This document shows, piece after piece, positions 14,361 through 28,127 of a DNA stretch of 64,000 nucleotides. A model generated the notes under the pieces. The model was not told the DNA's origin, did not search any database, and saw only the letters and a program-made list of their open reading frames with translations. Numbering within the stretch: position 1 is the first letter of the stretch; every line of letters starts with the position of its first letter. A program made the translations under genes and the position numbers. The stretch is from positions 3,968,001 through 4,032,000 of the forward strand of contig NC_037651.1 of assembly GCF_003254395.2 (NCBI RefSeq), in the 5' to 3' direction. Source of the DNA: Apis mellifera (taxonomy: Eukaryota > Arthropoda > Insecta > Hymenoptera > Apidae).

Positions 14361-14367
14361 ATCTCAG

Positions 14368-14404
14368 TATAAAAGTTTCGATTCAAACTACCGACATTTC
14401 ATTC
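14368..14404 (+). promoter_or_regulatory. Candidate TATA box plus initiator
   Basis: A perfect TATAAAAG lies at 14368-14375. A TCATTC word that fits the arthropod initiator consensus TCAKTY lies at 14399-14404, which puts the putative +1 A at 14401 and the TATA box at about -33. The following open frame (14438-14803) contains no ATG, so a promoter here would more likely make a non-coding transcript or a spliced leader exon. Such pairs arise by chance in AT-rich DNA. Confidence 0.2.
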
Positions 14405-14809
14405 CGCGAAGAGATTCCTTCCCTATCATTTTTTTCTTTGTTCAAACCACTATCAATCTCCCCCGTTTCGTTTCTCGTATCTCGCCCACCATTGCGCATA
14501 AGCGAAATCGTGACATGGGAAAATCGAGTGTATCGAGAAAATAAACTAAACATTATATCTCTTTTTTATTTGCACGCTCACGCGAAATTCGTCGCATTTC
14601 CTTTGTTTATTCTGCGCGAGAACTTCGATTCACTTCGATTTTCCAGAAATTTTCCATATCCTAATAAGAACGATAGAGAAAGAAGTATTCATCAGTTCGA
14701 TTCAACTCTGTTTGCAAAATCTGATAACAACTATAACGAGAATCTCGAGTTTATTCGAGAAAATAGTGAGAAATATAATCGAAGAAAATGGAAGAGTTAT
14801 TAATAATAA

Positions 14810-17800
14810 AAATATGCAAAGTAAAAAATATTATATATATCTTTTTCTTTTTTTTTTTGTTTGTTGAAAGTTTGTGTCATGATTGACACTTTGGTTTTAC
14901 TTGTTGCTTTTTACCAATTTACGATTTTATTCTAGAAGATAATAGGGATAAAAATTAGGTTAATAAGAAATATAAAGGGACGAAGAAAGGATTAGGATTT
15001 TGATCGACACTTGACCTCGACCTGGTTTAAGATTTAAAAGAGATCCAAGATTAAATTACGAGTATGATAGGTTTCGGGTGTAAACTGTATCCTTTTAAAC
15101 AGTCTGACATTATTTCACTTAAAACTCTTCCACAGAAGTGACTGGAGGATTCGCTAAATGTTGAAGAGTTACTTTCAAAAGGACCCACTTTACATCTAAA
15201 AGCCTGAACTTTGATAATTGAGATACTATGAAATACAGTATCATCATAAATGTACGATATCGTAAAAGCCTCTACTCTCATCATTAATTCTTTTGTCAAT
15301 AGTCGGCACCTCGGGGCAATCATTTACTTAAGATAAAGTTTTTTATCTTCTTGACAAAAGATTTTCGAATCCGATTAAATTTATTGTCTAACTATTGTAC
15401 ATTTATTACTCGAACATTTTTCATTGACGTATGAAACGTTACAAACGATATGCTAAAATGTACAAAATAATGTAAAAAATTATAAATATTTTTTAACATT
15501 TTAAAGCCTGTGCAAATGCTTATACATTATGCTAAAATATACGAAATATTCAAAGAAATCAGATAAATAAAAATCATATTACCATAACATTACCCAATCG
15601 ATACTCAATTATTTTGTACATTTCATATATAAATGTTATCCAAAATTTCAATTTCCAAAATCATTCTCGAATTCTCAAAAAATAATTCTCGACGTAACAT
15701 TATATAATCCCTCGATTTCATATCTCACATTCTGAGAAAAAAAAACCTCGATTGAACAATGCCACTTAATTTCATCGCCTTGCAAAATCGTTAATTCTTA
15801 TTTCCTGTCGTTTGCGGCCCCCTCCTTAAATTCCAGTTTAAAACGAAAGCAACATTTTCGGGAACCGATCAGAAATTGGCCTATGGTAATTTCCCTGCTC
15901 GCCTGTCGGTGGTTCCATGCCGGTTCCGGATCCACTCGGTGCTCTTTTTTCATTTGTCGTTCACGAAATTGCCGAATGCACGGAAGGGGCACACGTGCGC
16001 TCCTGCAGGAATGGATGTTTTCCTGGCTTCAGGAATTCTGTATGAATATTTATGAGCGACCATCTCGACCAGGCCGCGGTGGATGGAATCTCTGTTTCCC
16101 ATCCCCCCTCGCCGCGGATACGTCCGTCCTTCTCTCGCGTCGATACGCTCCTTTTTTCTCTCCGTCGATGAGAGACGACCGAGAAATTGTTATTCTATTT
16201 TAAATATGCTGGAATTTATAGATAATGGGCATTTGGTTGCGTTGTTTATATTGGTTTCGATGGTTTTTCTAGGAATTGTGAAAGTAAACTTGGGATATCG
16301 GAATGTGAACGCGTGTGTATGCAAATTGTTCTGTGTAGGGTAATAAGTATATCACTCGGAACGGAAAAGGAATGTAGCTATAAATAATTTTGAATCTTTT
16401 AAATACCAGTTTATATTAATTTCTCTCGATGAAATATCATAACGTACTGTCATAAAAGAAATGATAAAATCCTCTTTTCAATAATAAGCAAATTTAACCA
16501 ACCATTATCTAAATTATAAAAGAGGAAAGGAAAATAAAAATTTCTCCGTTTCTCTCGTGAAAAATATATGTCTTTCTTGGTTATTATTTCTAATAAATAG
16601 ACGATTCCTCTTCTCTGCCCATGTCCATCTATTTACCTGCTTATACCACCGTGTCTGGGCTCCTCCATAATCGCTATAAAATCATAGTGCGCTTCTATAA
16701 ACATCGTTAAAGCCGAGATGGAATTAACGGTAGAACGGTTCGAGAGTTTCGAATCCGCTTGCTCTAAACTCGCTTTCTTGCCACGGCTTATGAGGTTTCT
16801 TCTTTTTTTTCTTTTTCTTTCTTCTTCTTTTTTTTTTATCGAGCTCCGTCTCCAAGTTGAATTAAAAAACGTTGATCGATCCCCACGATTTTCCATCCCA
16901 TTGGATATCCGGTTAATCATCGCCAGTAGCCCTGTTTCTCTACTGATCTTTGCCGATACTTGTTGGTCAATATCGCGTTTAAGGGATGAGAAAATATTAA
17001 ATAAAATTATTAGAATAAATTGTTGGCATATTAATTGCCAAGAAAGGAATTGTATTATTGTTTAAGTGAATATCAAAAGTAAGAAAACGTAGTGGAATGA
17101 GTTGGTTTCTTTTTTTTTTATTCTCGTTTGATCACTGTATACAATTTCCTGATCGTGCAAGTATCTGATTATTTATTTACACGAGAGGTGAATTTTATCA
17201 GCTCTTTGTCACGATGGAAATGGTTTACAATTACAATTAAGCGGAACGATGCTATGAAGGTGTCACGATTTCTTCGAAACAATTTTATCTTTCTTTTATC
17301 GCCGCCATAGTACTCCGTTTGCAGTTTTACGATGCTCGTCTAATTCGTTCCTCATCCACTCGGATTTAATTCGACACGTTTCTTCCCGCAGAATTTTTCT
17401 ATTCGTATTTGCATTTATATGGATCGAGAATAAATATATTTTCGTTTCGGAAAAGGGAAATATATTAGTAAAAATTGAAAGAATAATAAAATAATAATTA
17501 TCATAAATAAACAATTTCATTCCACTCTGTTATTCTACTAATATTTTAATAATACAAAAAGAGATAATCACAAAATTTCTTTATCTTTTTACTATCTGTT
17601 TCTCGAACGATTCGCAGATTCCAATCACGAATCTGCAATCGAGCAAGTTTATCCAATTCGACCCTTCGATTTGCACCCCCTTCTTTTTTTTTTCCTTCGA
17701 CCACAATCCCTTGGAATAAAGTTTGCCAGGGTGAAAATGAAATTTTCCCTTTCCAAGTGGGCTCGAAGTGTACAAGGGAAGGATGCGCGCACGATAAAAA

Positions 17801-19842
17801 TGGTTCATGGATTTCCAGATAAAATAATATCAGAGATATCACTTAGCACAACGAATAATGCAATTTCCTCCCGCCGGATATGAAATCTGTTTGTGAGTCA
17901 TATCTGGATCTGAACCGGCCGAGGGACAGAACCGAGGCATTAGGGCCTTGTTTCCGGCGTGGAAAAACTTTTCCAACGATCTTCCTTTTCCTCCCGGCTC
18001 CCCTTCGCAAACTTATTCCCCCGGATATCGACCTGGATTTTTTTCGTCCAACTTCTTGCTTGTATTTTTCCACGATTCGGCTCGATTTCCATGGAAATCG
18101 ATAGAATACGGATGCAGGTTTTAGACAGTGAAAAATTCGACGAGCATTTTCTGTCTTTCCCTCCTAAAGGAATTATTCTCATATATTTTTACATCAATAT
18201 TATCCTATATATCCTATATATAGTTTTGTATTTTATTAATGTTAATTGTGATTTCTAAATATTAATTTTTAAGGAGGTTAAATTCTAGATTAAATTTCAA
18301 TGAGGAAGATATGTAAAGTATAAAAATGAAATTGGCCGAGCTCTGGCGAGATCAATCGCCCGACCCATTTCTGTTCACGTTTGCTTTGAACCCTAATTCT
18401 CATTCAACTCAAAACTAGATATCCACTCTGCCGGAAAATGATCATTCCGTTTCATTTCCCTCGCGAAGAGGCGAATTCCGAAAATTTCGGAACACCGCAT
18501 TTCCCTCTTAAGTCGTGGCCGAAACCTGATTGCCCTAATTTCACTCGCGTGTAAACGAACCCCTTCCCTTCTTTCTGGAATTATCCGCGTTGCTGTAGAT
18601 TCACGATTGTTTTTCCAAGCCTCGATAACATAAAGTTTGAACGAGTTTTTCCATCGATACTTGATACTTGGAAATAGAAATTGGTTCAATCCCATTGAAA
18701 TTAACTTCGAATTACGAGGCTCGATTAATTTTTCCAAATACACGTATATATTTGTTTTTAAATATAAAAAAGTGAAGAATTTTTTAATCTTCTAGAAAAT
18801 GTAAAATGTTGACATTACTTTTGACAAAACGTTTTCGATCGAAATGGCGGGTGACTGAAGGGTTTTTTGTTGTGCAAAGTGTAAAAAAGCTATTGTAAAA
18901 ATATCAAACTAAAAGCGACAGAAAGTAATAAAAATTTTCGCTCACTATCAAAGAGGAAACGTTGAAATAAAACTTTCCGTGTAAAATAACAATACTTGGT
19001 GGATATAAAAAAAAAAAAAAAATTATTCGAAGAACGGAATGGTTTTGGAAAAAAAGATATTCAATTGCATTATCCAATATTTATTCCTCTATTATTCGTA
19101 ATCCCGTTTTATTTTCAACAAAAATAATCCATTCTAGAAAGTAAGTCGTTTATTTCGTTCGAGGAAAAATATTCGAATTTTTTACTCCACCTTTATCACT
19201 TTATTTAATCTCTCGAGAGAACACGCAATTATTACTTCTCTTTCTTCTCTTTTCATTCAAACGCGATTTCAAACGCGATAAGAAGTTTTCAGCCAATTAA
19301 AAAGTTAACTTTATAACAAATCCTCTTCTCACTTTCTCCCCACACCCTTTTCCCTCGTACAATTGCAAATTCCCCGAATGCCGATAATTTTTTCTTCGAA
19401 AGCGGAGGCGGGGGGAGGAGTCGTAAAAATATCGACACCGTGAAAGTTTATCCGAACGTACATCCTCGCGCAATTTTAATTGCACACTTTCCATGCTTTG
19501 AAGAATTTTTACGTAACCCTCCCCTCCTCCTCTCTCTCTCTCTCTAAACAATAGAAAATACGTAACCAGGCCACCAATTTTACCCTCCTATTATAAATAA
19601 CTGGTTCATAAATCAACGACACATTCCCAATTCGGCAAATCGATCCTCCTCGGCGGAAATTTCTCCCCCGCATTATCTCCGCATCGAGTTTCCTTCAACT
19701 GCAAACGAGGAGAACTTTCTTCCAATATGCTTATCGCCGGGGCTACCAGCTTCTCCTGTTATATACCAAATAAAACGCGTTCCAAGTTTACATGCCGTTG
19801 TTACTTGTTCCTGACCGTTTCGAGTTTCCCGTTTTGTAACAG
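14810..19842. other. Non-coding stretch with one GC-richer patch
   Basis: Mostly AT-rich, with no exon recognised. A GC-richer patch at about 15800-16150 contains words such as GGAATG and TTTATGAGC that resemble TEAD and posterior-Hox sites, but not in a convincing cluster. Polypyrimidine tracts at 16800-16838 and 17680-17696 create spurious frames. Confidence 0.45.
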
Positions 19843-19910
19843 TACCTACCTACCTATCTACCTACCTACCTACCTACCTACCTACCTATCTATCTATCTA
19901 TCTATCTACC
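19843..19910. repeat. Compound (TACC)n(TATC)n tetranucleotide microsatellite
   Basis: About 68 bp of tacc units with an interruption (tatc), followed by a run of tatc units. It forces a Tyr-Leu-Pro/Tyr-Leu-Ser repeat in one frame, which accounts for the 141-codon frame spanning 19727-20152. Likely length-polymorphic. Confidence 0.95.
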
Positions 19911-22900
19911 GGTTTGTAAAAGTTGCGAGCCGATTCTCGCTGCTGAACCATCGAATACCATCGATAGCTTGTTTGTTGTTGGAAACTTTCCTGCGCGCTT
20001 CTGAATTTTCCAAAACCAAATGTATCGTTTCCGGGCTTCGTGTGTTCCGCGCGTTTCTCTCTCCTCCTCTTCTCTCTGTTTCCCCCTTTGTGTTTCGAAT
20101 TTCGAGAATCGAGCTTACGCGAAAGGTTATCGTGAAACGAGTACGAGTTTAAAGGATTTTTTTTTTTTGTGAGATAAAGTTTCGAGAAGAAATATACTTT
20201 CGTCTTTTTGTTCTATGTATGAAGAGAGATTAATGAGGATCGATGTGACGTTTATTATGAGAAAGAAATGAAAACTTGCTCGGTTGCTTTAATGATACGA
20301 TACGGAAGTTTAAGAAAGGAATAAATAAATAAAGGAATTCTAGGAATTTTAATACCATTTTAAGCGTACAAAATGATACGGAGGATGACGTAAAATTGGT
20401 GTAAATAATAGTACATCAGGAATAATTATTATTCCTTTATCCGTGTTTCAAACGGAGGAGCTGTGAAAGAATCGGAGAGGAATTCCGTATAAATTCCGCG
20501 TTTAATGGTCCCCTTTAATACAGAGGAAATCGTGGACGGCAATAATTCAGCATTAGCTTGACAAAAGTTACGTAAATTCGCGGATAAAACTGGAGCTCAC
20601 CGAGTTTTTCCACCACGGTGTGGTTATCCACCGGTGGAGATCGAGAGACGTGGCCCGTTTCCTTGCCTCCAGTCCTTTCCAGCTTTTTAGAAGACGGTGG
20701 GATAGAACGGAAGGGAGAAAGCGAAACTCTAACCGTGAGGACTTATCACGAGTTGCCCCCGAATCCCCGTGAAATTTCCTGCCGGCCGTTTGCTTTTAAA
20801 ACGCGTTGCGGTTGAGGACGAGAAGAGAGAAACTCTTTCGAGGGCAACAGGGAACATCTCCAGCCTTAATGGGAAATAATAAGGAGCGTGGTTCGTGCGC
20901 TCGATAGCGAAGCAACTCGGAGCCAAGAGATACGGGTTCCAGTGCCGTACGCATATGCTCGTGAAAGTATTCGTATAAGTAAAATCGTTGAAAATATTTT
21001 CTTGTGGAAATACTTGTATCATTCATAATATTCAGCAGAGAATGATGTGATGATGTGCATAACATGTTTGGATTAATTAATAATTTGGATGATAGGATTG
21101 TATTAATTTTTATTAATTCAATAATCACTGCAGAATGAAATCGCAGGATATATTTTTTATTCGGAAAAAGAAAAGATTTTCAAGTTGAATGAATTTTGTA
21201 TCTGATGGTCGCACTGCTCGTATCGAACGTTAAAAAGTCTGACGAGGTATTTTACAACCATGACGAAACGGCGATTTCGGAGCTCCGCCGTGTCCAACAA
21301 TCGGGTGTTTCGAAGTTAATCACTGTCGAGATAAGATTTATTATCGTTTTTACGAGATTTATAAAATTGGATGGACGGAGCGGAAAGAATTTTCAACACG
21401 TTGGCGAGCAGTGTGGAATTTTATATTCGATGGATAAGTTTTTCGGATTGAAGAGATTAAAAAGAAAGAAAGAAGAAGAAAAATTCGAAATTTTATACGC
21501 GTATATATACGATATAACCACAGTGTTTGTGGGAAAAATTAGAAACGTAGCTTTGACGATTAATTTCTTGCGTAATAATTTTTAAAACTTTTGGGAATAT
21601 TTCTATTCGGCATGGATCATAAATTTTTCAATATTTTACGGGCTATCAAATTAATATTCTCGCGTAGATGGTTGCCCAATTTTTTTCTATTTCTCCAACA
21701 AATATTTCCTACAATTAATATTTTCATTTTTATCATTATCTTGCAAAATTGATTCTTTTGTCAGTTCCAAACATTAGCCGCTCAATGCTTTTCCTGAGTA
21801 ATTGTATTGTATGAATAGCCATGCTATTTAGTATTGTAAAATTTAAGTAACCGTTTCCATGATTTCATTTACTATTCGCATATTCTTTTTATTTCTTATT
21901 CATAACGATTGCCGTAAACTTCGTTTGCATAAATAACGGGACAACGTAAATTGGTTGTTACGTAAATTCTGTAACGAATATGACACGTTATCTAAACTCG
22001 AAACTCATCCTCAGAAACAGTTGAAATAAAATATATTTAATAATACGCGAGAGATTTACACAGATTCTCATTCTCTGAATCTTAAAATTCCTTCATAAAA
22101 TTTGCAATTCGTTTCAATTCAATTCAACGTTTCTTTCACTCGTCTCTTATTCTATTCATTTTCATATTTGTGATAAATTTTATCAATACCCGGAGACACT
22201 CGTTCTATATTAATTAATTTCCAAATGTGAGGATAAAAAATTCATCCAATTCGCGAAATTTATTTCTTTTTTCAAAAATCGTTTCATTATTTTTCCTTTT
22301 TTTAAAACTAATTTAATATTCGAAAAAAAATTCCTTTATGCAATTATGGAGAAGAGAAACTTAATCTTAATCTTTCCCATTAATTAATTTTTTATTGCAA
22401 GAATAAGAATATCACGTATATCCAATACATATGTTGGATGGACTTCTTCAAAATTGTTTTCTTTTCGAGACTTCGATTAACAGAAGCGAACGTCTTCTTC
22501 TTCTTCTTCCTCTTTGATTACGGCCCTGGACATACGGTGCACCGCGTTTTAATGGCTACGAGAAGTGGCCGATCTCCTCTCGAAGAACCGAGCGAAAGCA
22601 ACTTTCTCGTCGTGCCGCGTGATCTTTCGCTCCGCGAGTTCCACAACGAGCGACAATCCTACGCGATTTTCCATTCGTCGAACACGTACAGACGTACACT
22701 ATCGTCTATAAATATCTGGACAATCTCTGACGACAATGGAAAAATATTATTAAACTTTATGGTTGCCTGGAACTTAATTGCAATTTTTGAAGTTATGTCG
22801 TTTCGAACTTTTCCACTTTATACACCGGCCGATTGTGCAACAATTAAAAAGATATATAGCATAAAATAAATAATAATTTGTATGTATATATATCTTTCGA

Positions 22901-24380
22901 GAAATGTTTCAAGAAATTAGAAAAATTCTATTTCATCGTGGGATATAATTTTCGAATATAAATTTGGGGGAAATTAAAAATATAGAACTTTATAGAGTTT
23001 TTATAATATATGGTCAATTATTTGGGTCAATTATGGGTTAAAAAAAAATTACTTCGTAGTTTTGTTTTATCATTGCAACGAAGATTATTTTTGCTTATTT
23101 CGAGTGAGTTATCTCACGTAACGTATGGAACAACAGGCAAATAAGACTTAACGTTTTCAGGAAATTAAAATATTAATTAAACGACGTGTCATAATAAAAT
23201 GACATGACGCATAATAAACGTGGATTCGAAGTTTTAAAACGTGTCACTATTAAAAATCGTAATTTATTTTCCCCATCCTGTAATGGAATTTAATGAACGG
23301 CCAATAAATAATAAAAATATATGTCATCTTGGCGTGAAATGGCGAGATTGTAAATTTAAATTGTTTACTTGAAAATTCATCAACAATATATTGAAATTAA
23401 ATACGCGATTCCTCGGTGTACCGGTTTTAAATATCATTGCTTGAATTAATCACGCGCATTGTATATGACTCTTTTATGATACGCGTGTGGTATCGATTCG
23501 AGATGTAAATTAAAAATCAGCACGACATATTAAAAACAATAAAAGCGATATTTTTAAACGATACGCGTTCGATACGCGTTTTGTTTAAAGTTTGTCCAAA
23601 AACTTTGCGCCAATTTTTTTTTATTCCAATCAAAATTCAACGAGACCCGTTTATCCGAAGGAGAACAGCGGTTACTTTTGCGAGGTAGTGTATTTCCCTG
23701 TAGAATAAGCTTTTTTACTATTCTCTTGTCTTCAACGTTGGTTTTCGTATCGTGGTTCTCATCGTATTAATCAACTTGTTTGTTAAACACACTCGTTACA
23801 TTAATTCTAATGGATGGAATAAATCAACTGCAAGCTAAAAAAAAACATGGGAAAAATTACTCATAATTTTCCAACCAAATCGATTCTTTCTATATCACTT
23901 TTGCAAATAGTGAAAACAAACTTGGGAATAATTGCTGGAAAAATTGTTTAATAAATATTGGAAATATCACAGATCGTTAATATATTTATATAACATTTTC
24001 ACCAGAGTATCTGATTATCCTACATCTCGCTATTGTACACAGATTGAATAACATTTCAAAGGGGGAAAAAAATCAAATATTTTTCTCTTATCTTAAAATG
24101 AGTTTTCCAATAATCTTCATGTGGGCATCTGGGTACCACATTTCTTCGATAATTTCGCGTTCCAATTTCTTTTCTTCAAAAGAAGAATGTCGAGATCGTA
24201 AAAAAAAAAAAGTTGTTAAAAATTTATCAGAATTCAGGAAACAATTTAAACAAAAGAGGTGGACGAATGAAAGGATTAAACCGGGCTTTAAATCTTTCGA
24301 AGCGAGTCGGGATTAACATTATAACGTAGGAAATTACAGTTTAAAGTAAGTTTAAATCGAAATTAACATGTCAGAAAGGC
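19911..24380. other. AT-rich non-coding stretch
   Basis: No exon recognised. A CTT trinucleotide run at about 22494-22510 lies inside a 143-codon + frame (22438-22869) whose sequence has no family motif. A block at 20590-20950 is somewhat GC-richer. Otherwise plain AT-rich DNA. Confidence 0.5.
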
Positions 24381-24399
24381 GGAGAGAGAGAGAGAGAGG
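24381..24399. repeat. (GA)n microsatellite
   Basis: About nine GA units, directly upstream of the GC-richer 24.42-24.73 kb block. Confidence 0.85.
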
Positions 24400-24419
24400 A
24401 AGAGGCGGCGAGAATTCCA

Positions 24420-24730
24420 GGATGAATGCTAATTAGGATTCATCGTTAAACCTTTACAAAGGGTTACGCACACGCGTAGCCGGTCAACCGAGAAATTAAT
24501 GCAAATATATGCGAGGCCGTCTTTTCCGGAAGAACATTCTTGCGTATCCTCGTGAATGGTAAACCCGAGGACTTTCCACGCCGTTTCCAGGAGATGGTCG
24601 GCCACGATGGAAACCTGTTGGGCGACTAACCTACCTGAGAGACCACCTACGACCTTCTCCGGCAACGTGTGGTGCACAACCTCCGGTTGCACAACCACGA
24701 TTTATGCGTATGCAAAGAATTATTATCGAA
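24420..24730. promoter_or_regulatory. Candidate cis-regulatory block with POU/homeodomain words
   Basis: A GC-richer block distinct from its AT-rich flanks. It holds a TAATTAG word near 24430, a perfect octamer ATGCAAAT at 24499-24506 directly preceded by ATTA, a near-octamer TATGCAAAG at 24710-24718, and CTACCTG at 24631-24637, the reverse complement of the Zelda-type word CAGGTAG. A 9-bp direct repeat tgcacaacc lies at 24673 and 24688. The minus strand has a 90-codon open frame (24698 to 24429) with a balanced, protein-like composition, interrupted by a CAG/GTAGGT donor-like site. Either an enhancer or an unrecognised minus-strand exon is possible. Confidence 0.28.
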
Positions 24731-27040
24731 CGCGTCATTCCGTTCTATTTATGAAGTTATATCACAATCTGCGCGCACTCGAAAGTTCCAACAGCGTTGA
24801 ATAGAACAGTATTGTGCAGCGATATTGAAACGTAGATACGTTCAGACGATTTATGAATGTCTGCGAAGGTCTCGTTCTTTTCCTTTTTTTTTTTTCTTTT
24901 TTTTTTTTAATTAAATTTGACGGACAGATAATATTTCGATTCGAAATTGTATTAACAATTTTGTAAGATTTTAAGAGGAAAGGAGAATTTAGATATTATT
25001 TATTCCAATTGTTTTTAATTTTGAAACAAAGATATTAAACGTTCTCTATTAAATCCATCTTCCTTTCGAAGATTGTCAACACAAAATTGAAAATTAATCC
25101 CCGAAATATGATGATGATATTTCTCTCTGTTAAAACAGAGCTCTTTGCCACTTTCACTGAGTACGTGTGTGTTTCGATAGAAGTGGAACAGACAATGATA
25201 GTTTTCCGGATCATGGTTGTCGATTAAGGTTGTGCAATTGCGGCTGTAAACTGCCGCAGAAAGGTCGAAGGTGCTTTAGGCAGTGTGGTAGTTGAGTGAC
25301 GGGTTTCTAGCACACGGATTTTCACGAGTGTAACTGTTACCGTATTTTCTGCCGCGATAGAACCATGTTTGTTTTCGCTTTGAAATCTGAACCGTTTGAA
25401 ATTTAAATATCGGCGATTTTGTGTATTTACGATTTAGATGGGTGTGCGCGCTATCATTTTCAACTATTGACAAATTCTTTTTTTTTTTCTCGCGCGCGCG
25501 GAAAAATTCTCTTGTTTGGCTTTGATAGATCGATAAAATATTTTTGGAGATTTTTAATTTTTCCATTGTATTTTTGTCCAATGTATGCATGCATATATAT
25601 ATTGTTTATTTTTTGCAAATTTCATCCATAATTGTATTTCACAATGATAAATATTAAATTGTAAGTGATATATTCTGCTCGTGTTCTATTCCTCTCTAGT
25701 TTCTATCGAATAATTTTTTTTGCAATTTCATTGTTTACTGAAATAATAACGTGTATACATAAATATTCACGTCATATATTCATTCCCATCCAATTCTAAT
25801 GTATAGAATTAAAATATTCGATTTCAATATTATTATACAATTGTATTATTTTAGAAAATACCAATTAATAGTTCCAATAATTTCCAGTCTGAGTATTCGA
25901 TGCATCAGAATAGATCAAATCCAATAGGTTTAGTATTCAAATGGGGAAGCCAACCATGAAGTAAGATCTATACCTGTTCTAGGCATTGTAGACACGTATA
26001 GGGTAGCCCAGGAAAAGTGTTTAAGAACAATGAATTTTTAACACTTGTTGCACAGCAATGTAATGTATATATTAAATCATTCAAATATATGATACATTAT
26101 TTTAGGAAAATACAAGAAGAATTAATAATCATAGTTTCAAGATGGAATCCCTTCGTTTATATTTAATATATTATCTCCTGGTGTATTCAAGTAGCTCGCA
26201 AATATGTAATTACATTTCATAATTACACTTAATTAATCCCTTAAGATCCACTTTCTGTAATATTACGTGGGTAAATATTATCTCTCGCCATATATCCAAA
26301 ATTGAAAGTTTTATTCTAAAAAGTAAATTTACGTAACGATACGATTTTATTAATTAATATTCAAATTCGTTGATTAATGAAACACGAAGAAGAGAATTAG
26401 TTATCTTATCAAAGAGTATTTTAAGAAAATCGTCTGATTCAGATTTTTCAAAAAATTATTCACTTCAATATCGTTCTTTTTTTTTTTTTTTTTTATTTCT
26501 CGAAGCTGTCAAAACTTTCGAAACTAGCAAAGAATAATTATTAGTGAAACTCGTTGTGTAATATTTCCACGCAAATTGGAGCTATTAGTTCCTACGTCTT
26601 CTGCAATGGAACATTATTCATTCAATTGATCTCTACACGTCGGAATACTTTCATGGCCTATATCTACATAGATAAGATAACTTTTAACTAAATGTTACAA
26701 AATTTGCAAATCACTGTATCTAAATATATATATAACCACATATTCTCCATTATAGATTCAAAAACGGAAATTGTTCCAAAAAAAATAATTTTCTTCTATT
26801 CGCAAACATTCGTCGATCGAGAAAAAAAGAAAAAAAAATAAAAAATAAAATAAAATATACTCGTCATTTTTCTCGAAATTTAAAAGCCTCTTAGGCATCT
26901 AATGCAAGCCTCTTTTACACCTTTCCACCGAGTTAAGTCCATAAAACTTGAAATCATTACTTTTTAACAAGCGTGTACACGGTTAACGTACGGCGTGCAT
27001 CTCGAAAGAGTATAGATACACATCTAGCCATAGAGAATTT
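24731..27040. other. AT-rich non-coding stretch
   Basis: No exon recognised. Long T runs lie at about 24885-24909 and 26478-26494, and a CG run at about 25491-25500. The sequence near 25998-26030 faintly resembles a mariner terminus but has no partner or transposase remnant. Confidence 0.5.
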
Positions 27041-27044
27041 CAAA

Positions 27045-27149
27045 ATGATTCGGCTCGTGCACGAGGTGTTGCGAGATCAAACGACGTTCTCGTGGAGAGG
27101 AACCGGTTCGCTTGTAGTTCCATCGTATCGCGGTAAGCTTCTTTTATAA
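27045..27149 (+). other. Short Kozak-started ORF with internal donor-like site
   Basis: A 34-codon ORF starts at an ATG in a strong insect context (tcaaaATG) and ends at a TAA. Codons 1-29 plus one base run up to a CGCG/GTAAGC donor-like site at 27133, so it could be a first coding exon in phase 1 or a tiny ORF. It cannot be the exon preceding 54261, because joining in phase 1 puts the I-BAR exon in the wrong frame. A perfect 12-bp palindrome, CTCGTGCACGAG, lies at 27054-27065 and a perfect Grainyhead-type AACCGGTT at 27101-27108, so it may be regulatory instead. The product is not recognised. Confidence 0.15.
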
Positions 27150-28120
27150 ATGACTCGGGTATAAAGCAGACGCGAAAGGGTTATATCGTCCAATTAAATG
27201 CGTCGATAGTTGCCCCGTTGTAACCAATTACCTTAACTTACTGAGAAACTGCCGTGTCTGAATATGTATTAGGGAAGGGATTATTTATCGCCGGCCGTTC
27301 GTTTCGTCACTTTGTATTAACCGCTGTTATATACGCCCCGAATTTATATATAAAACCAGGATAAGACTGGAACGGATAAGGAAAATTTACTCTAATGAGC
27401 GCTCCCTCCCTTTCTTTCTTTCTTTTTCTTTTTTTTGATAAATCAACGCTCAATCTATTCTCGTTTCGATATTCCATCGATCGAGGTCATCAGCGTACGT
27501 GTGGATATGTATTATTGAATCGTACGTGCTGTTGATCTGTAGATTGATTATTGTGTAGACTATTCCATAGTACAGTGGACTCTGTATATATCTGAATTGC
27601 ATGAGAGTGATACGTGAAAAATTATTTTTAATGTGGAGAAATTAAAATGTAGAGATCAGAGTAAAAGATTCACGGTAGATTGAATTAAAAATTAATATTC
27701 TCAATGCCGTGAAGAATTTGAATTTGGCTTATATAGGGTGATAAAAAAAAAAATAGTCGTAATAAATTTTAACACCTAAAGTGAAATAAACCTCGAGGAA
27801 AATTTATTCTCTCTTTCTCCAGAGAGAACAAAAGATTGAACACGAATTGCGTATATTCTTTACGCAGAATTTTCACAATCGGACAAAATTTCACAATTAA
27901 TCCCAATAAATTCTCATAGCCTTGGCAAAAAGACCCACATCGAAAGAAAGGAAAAGGAAAATATAATAATTTCAAATTACAAAAACCTCGATCAAAAATG
28001 AACCTCCCCTAATATAATTCATTCCCAATTTTCTCTCTCTCTTTCAGAAAAACCTCTTCAATTTATTCGTTCATACCCAGGTAGATATAATAATTTCAAT
28101 ACAGTGTACATATATATATT
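27150..28120. other. Non-coding stretch, nothing recognised
   Basis: AT-rich with CT-rich runs near 27405-27436. No exon or repeat array seen. Confidence 0.5.
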
Positions 28121-28127
28121 CGTGGAC

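Noticed and set aside
14438..14803. 121-codon + frame downstream of the TATA/initiator pair
   Set aside because: It contains no methionine codon at all and starts only at TTG, so it is not a credible ATG-initiated protein.
25998..26030. Possible mariner-type terminal sequence
   Set aside because: Only a faint resemblance, with no inverted partner, no flanking TA duplication I could verify and no transposase remnant.
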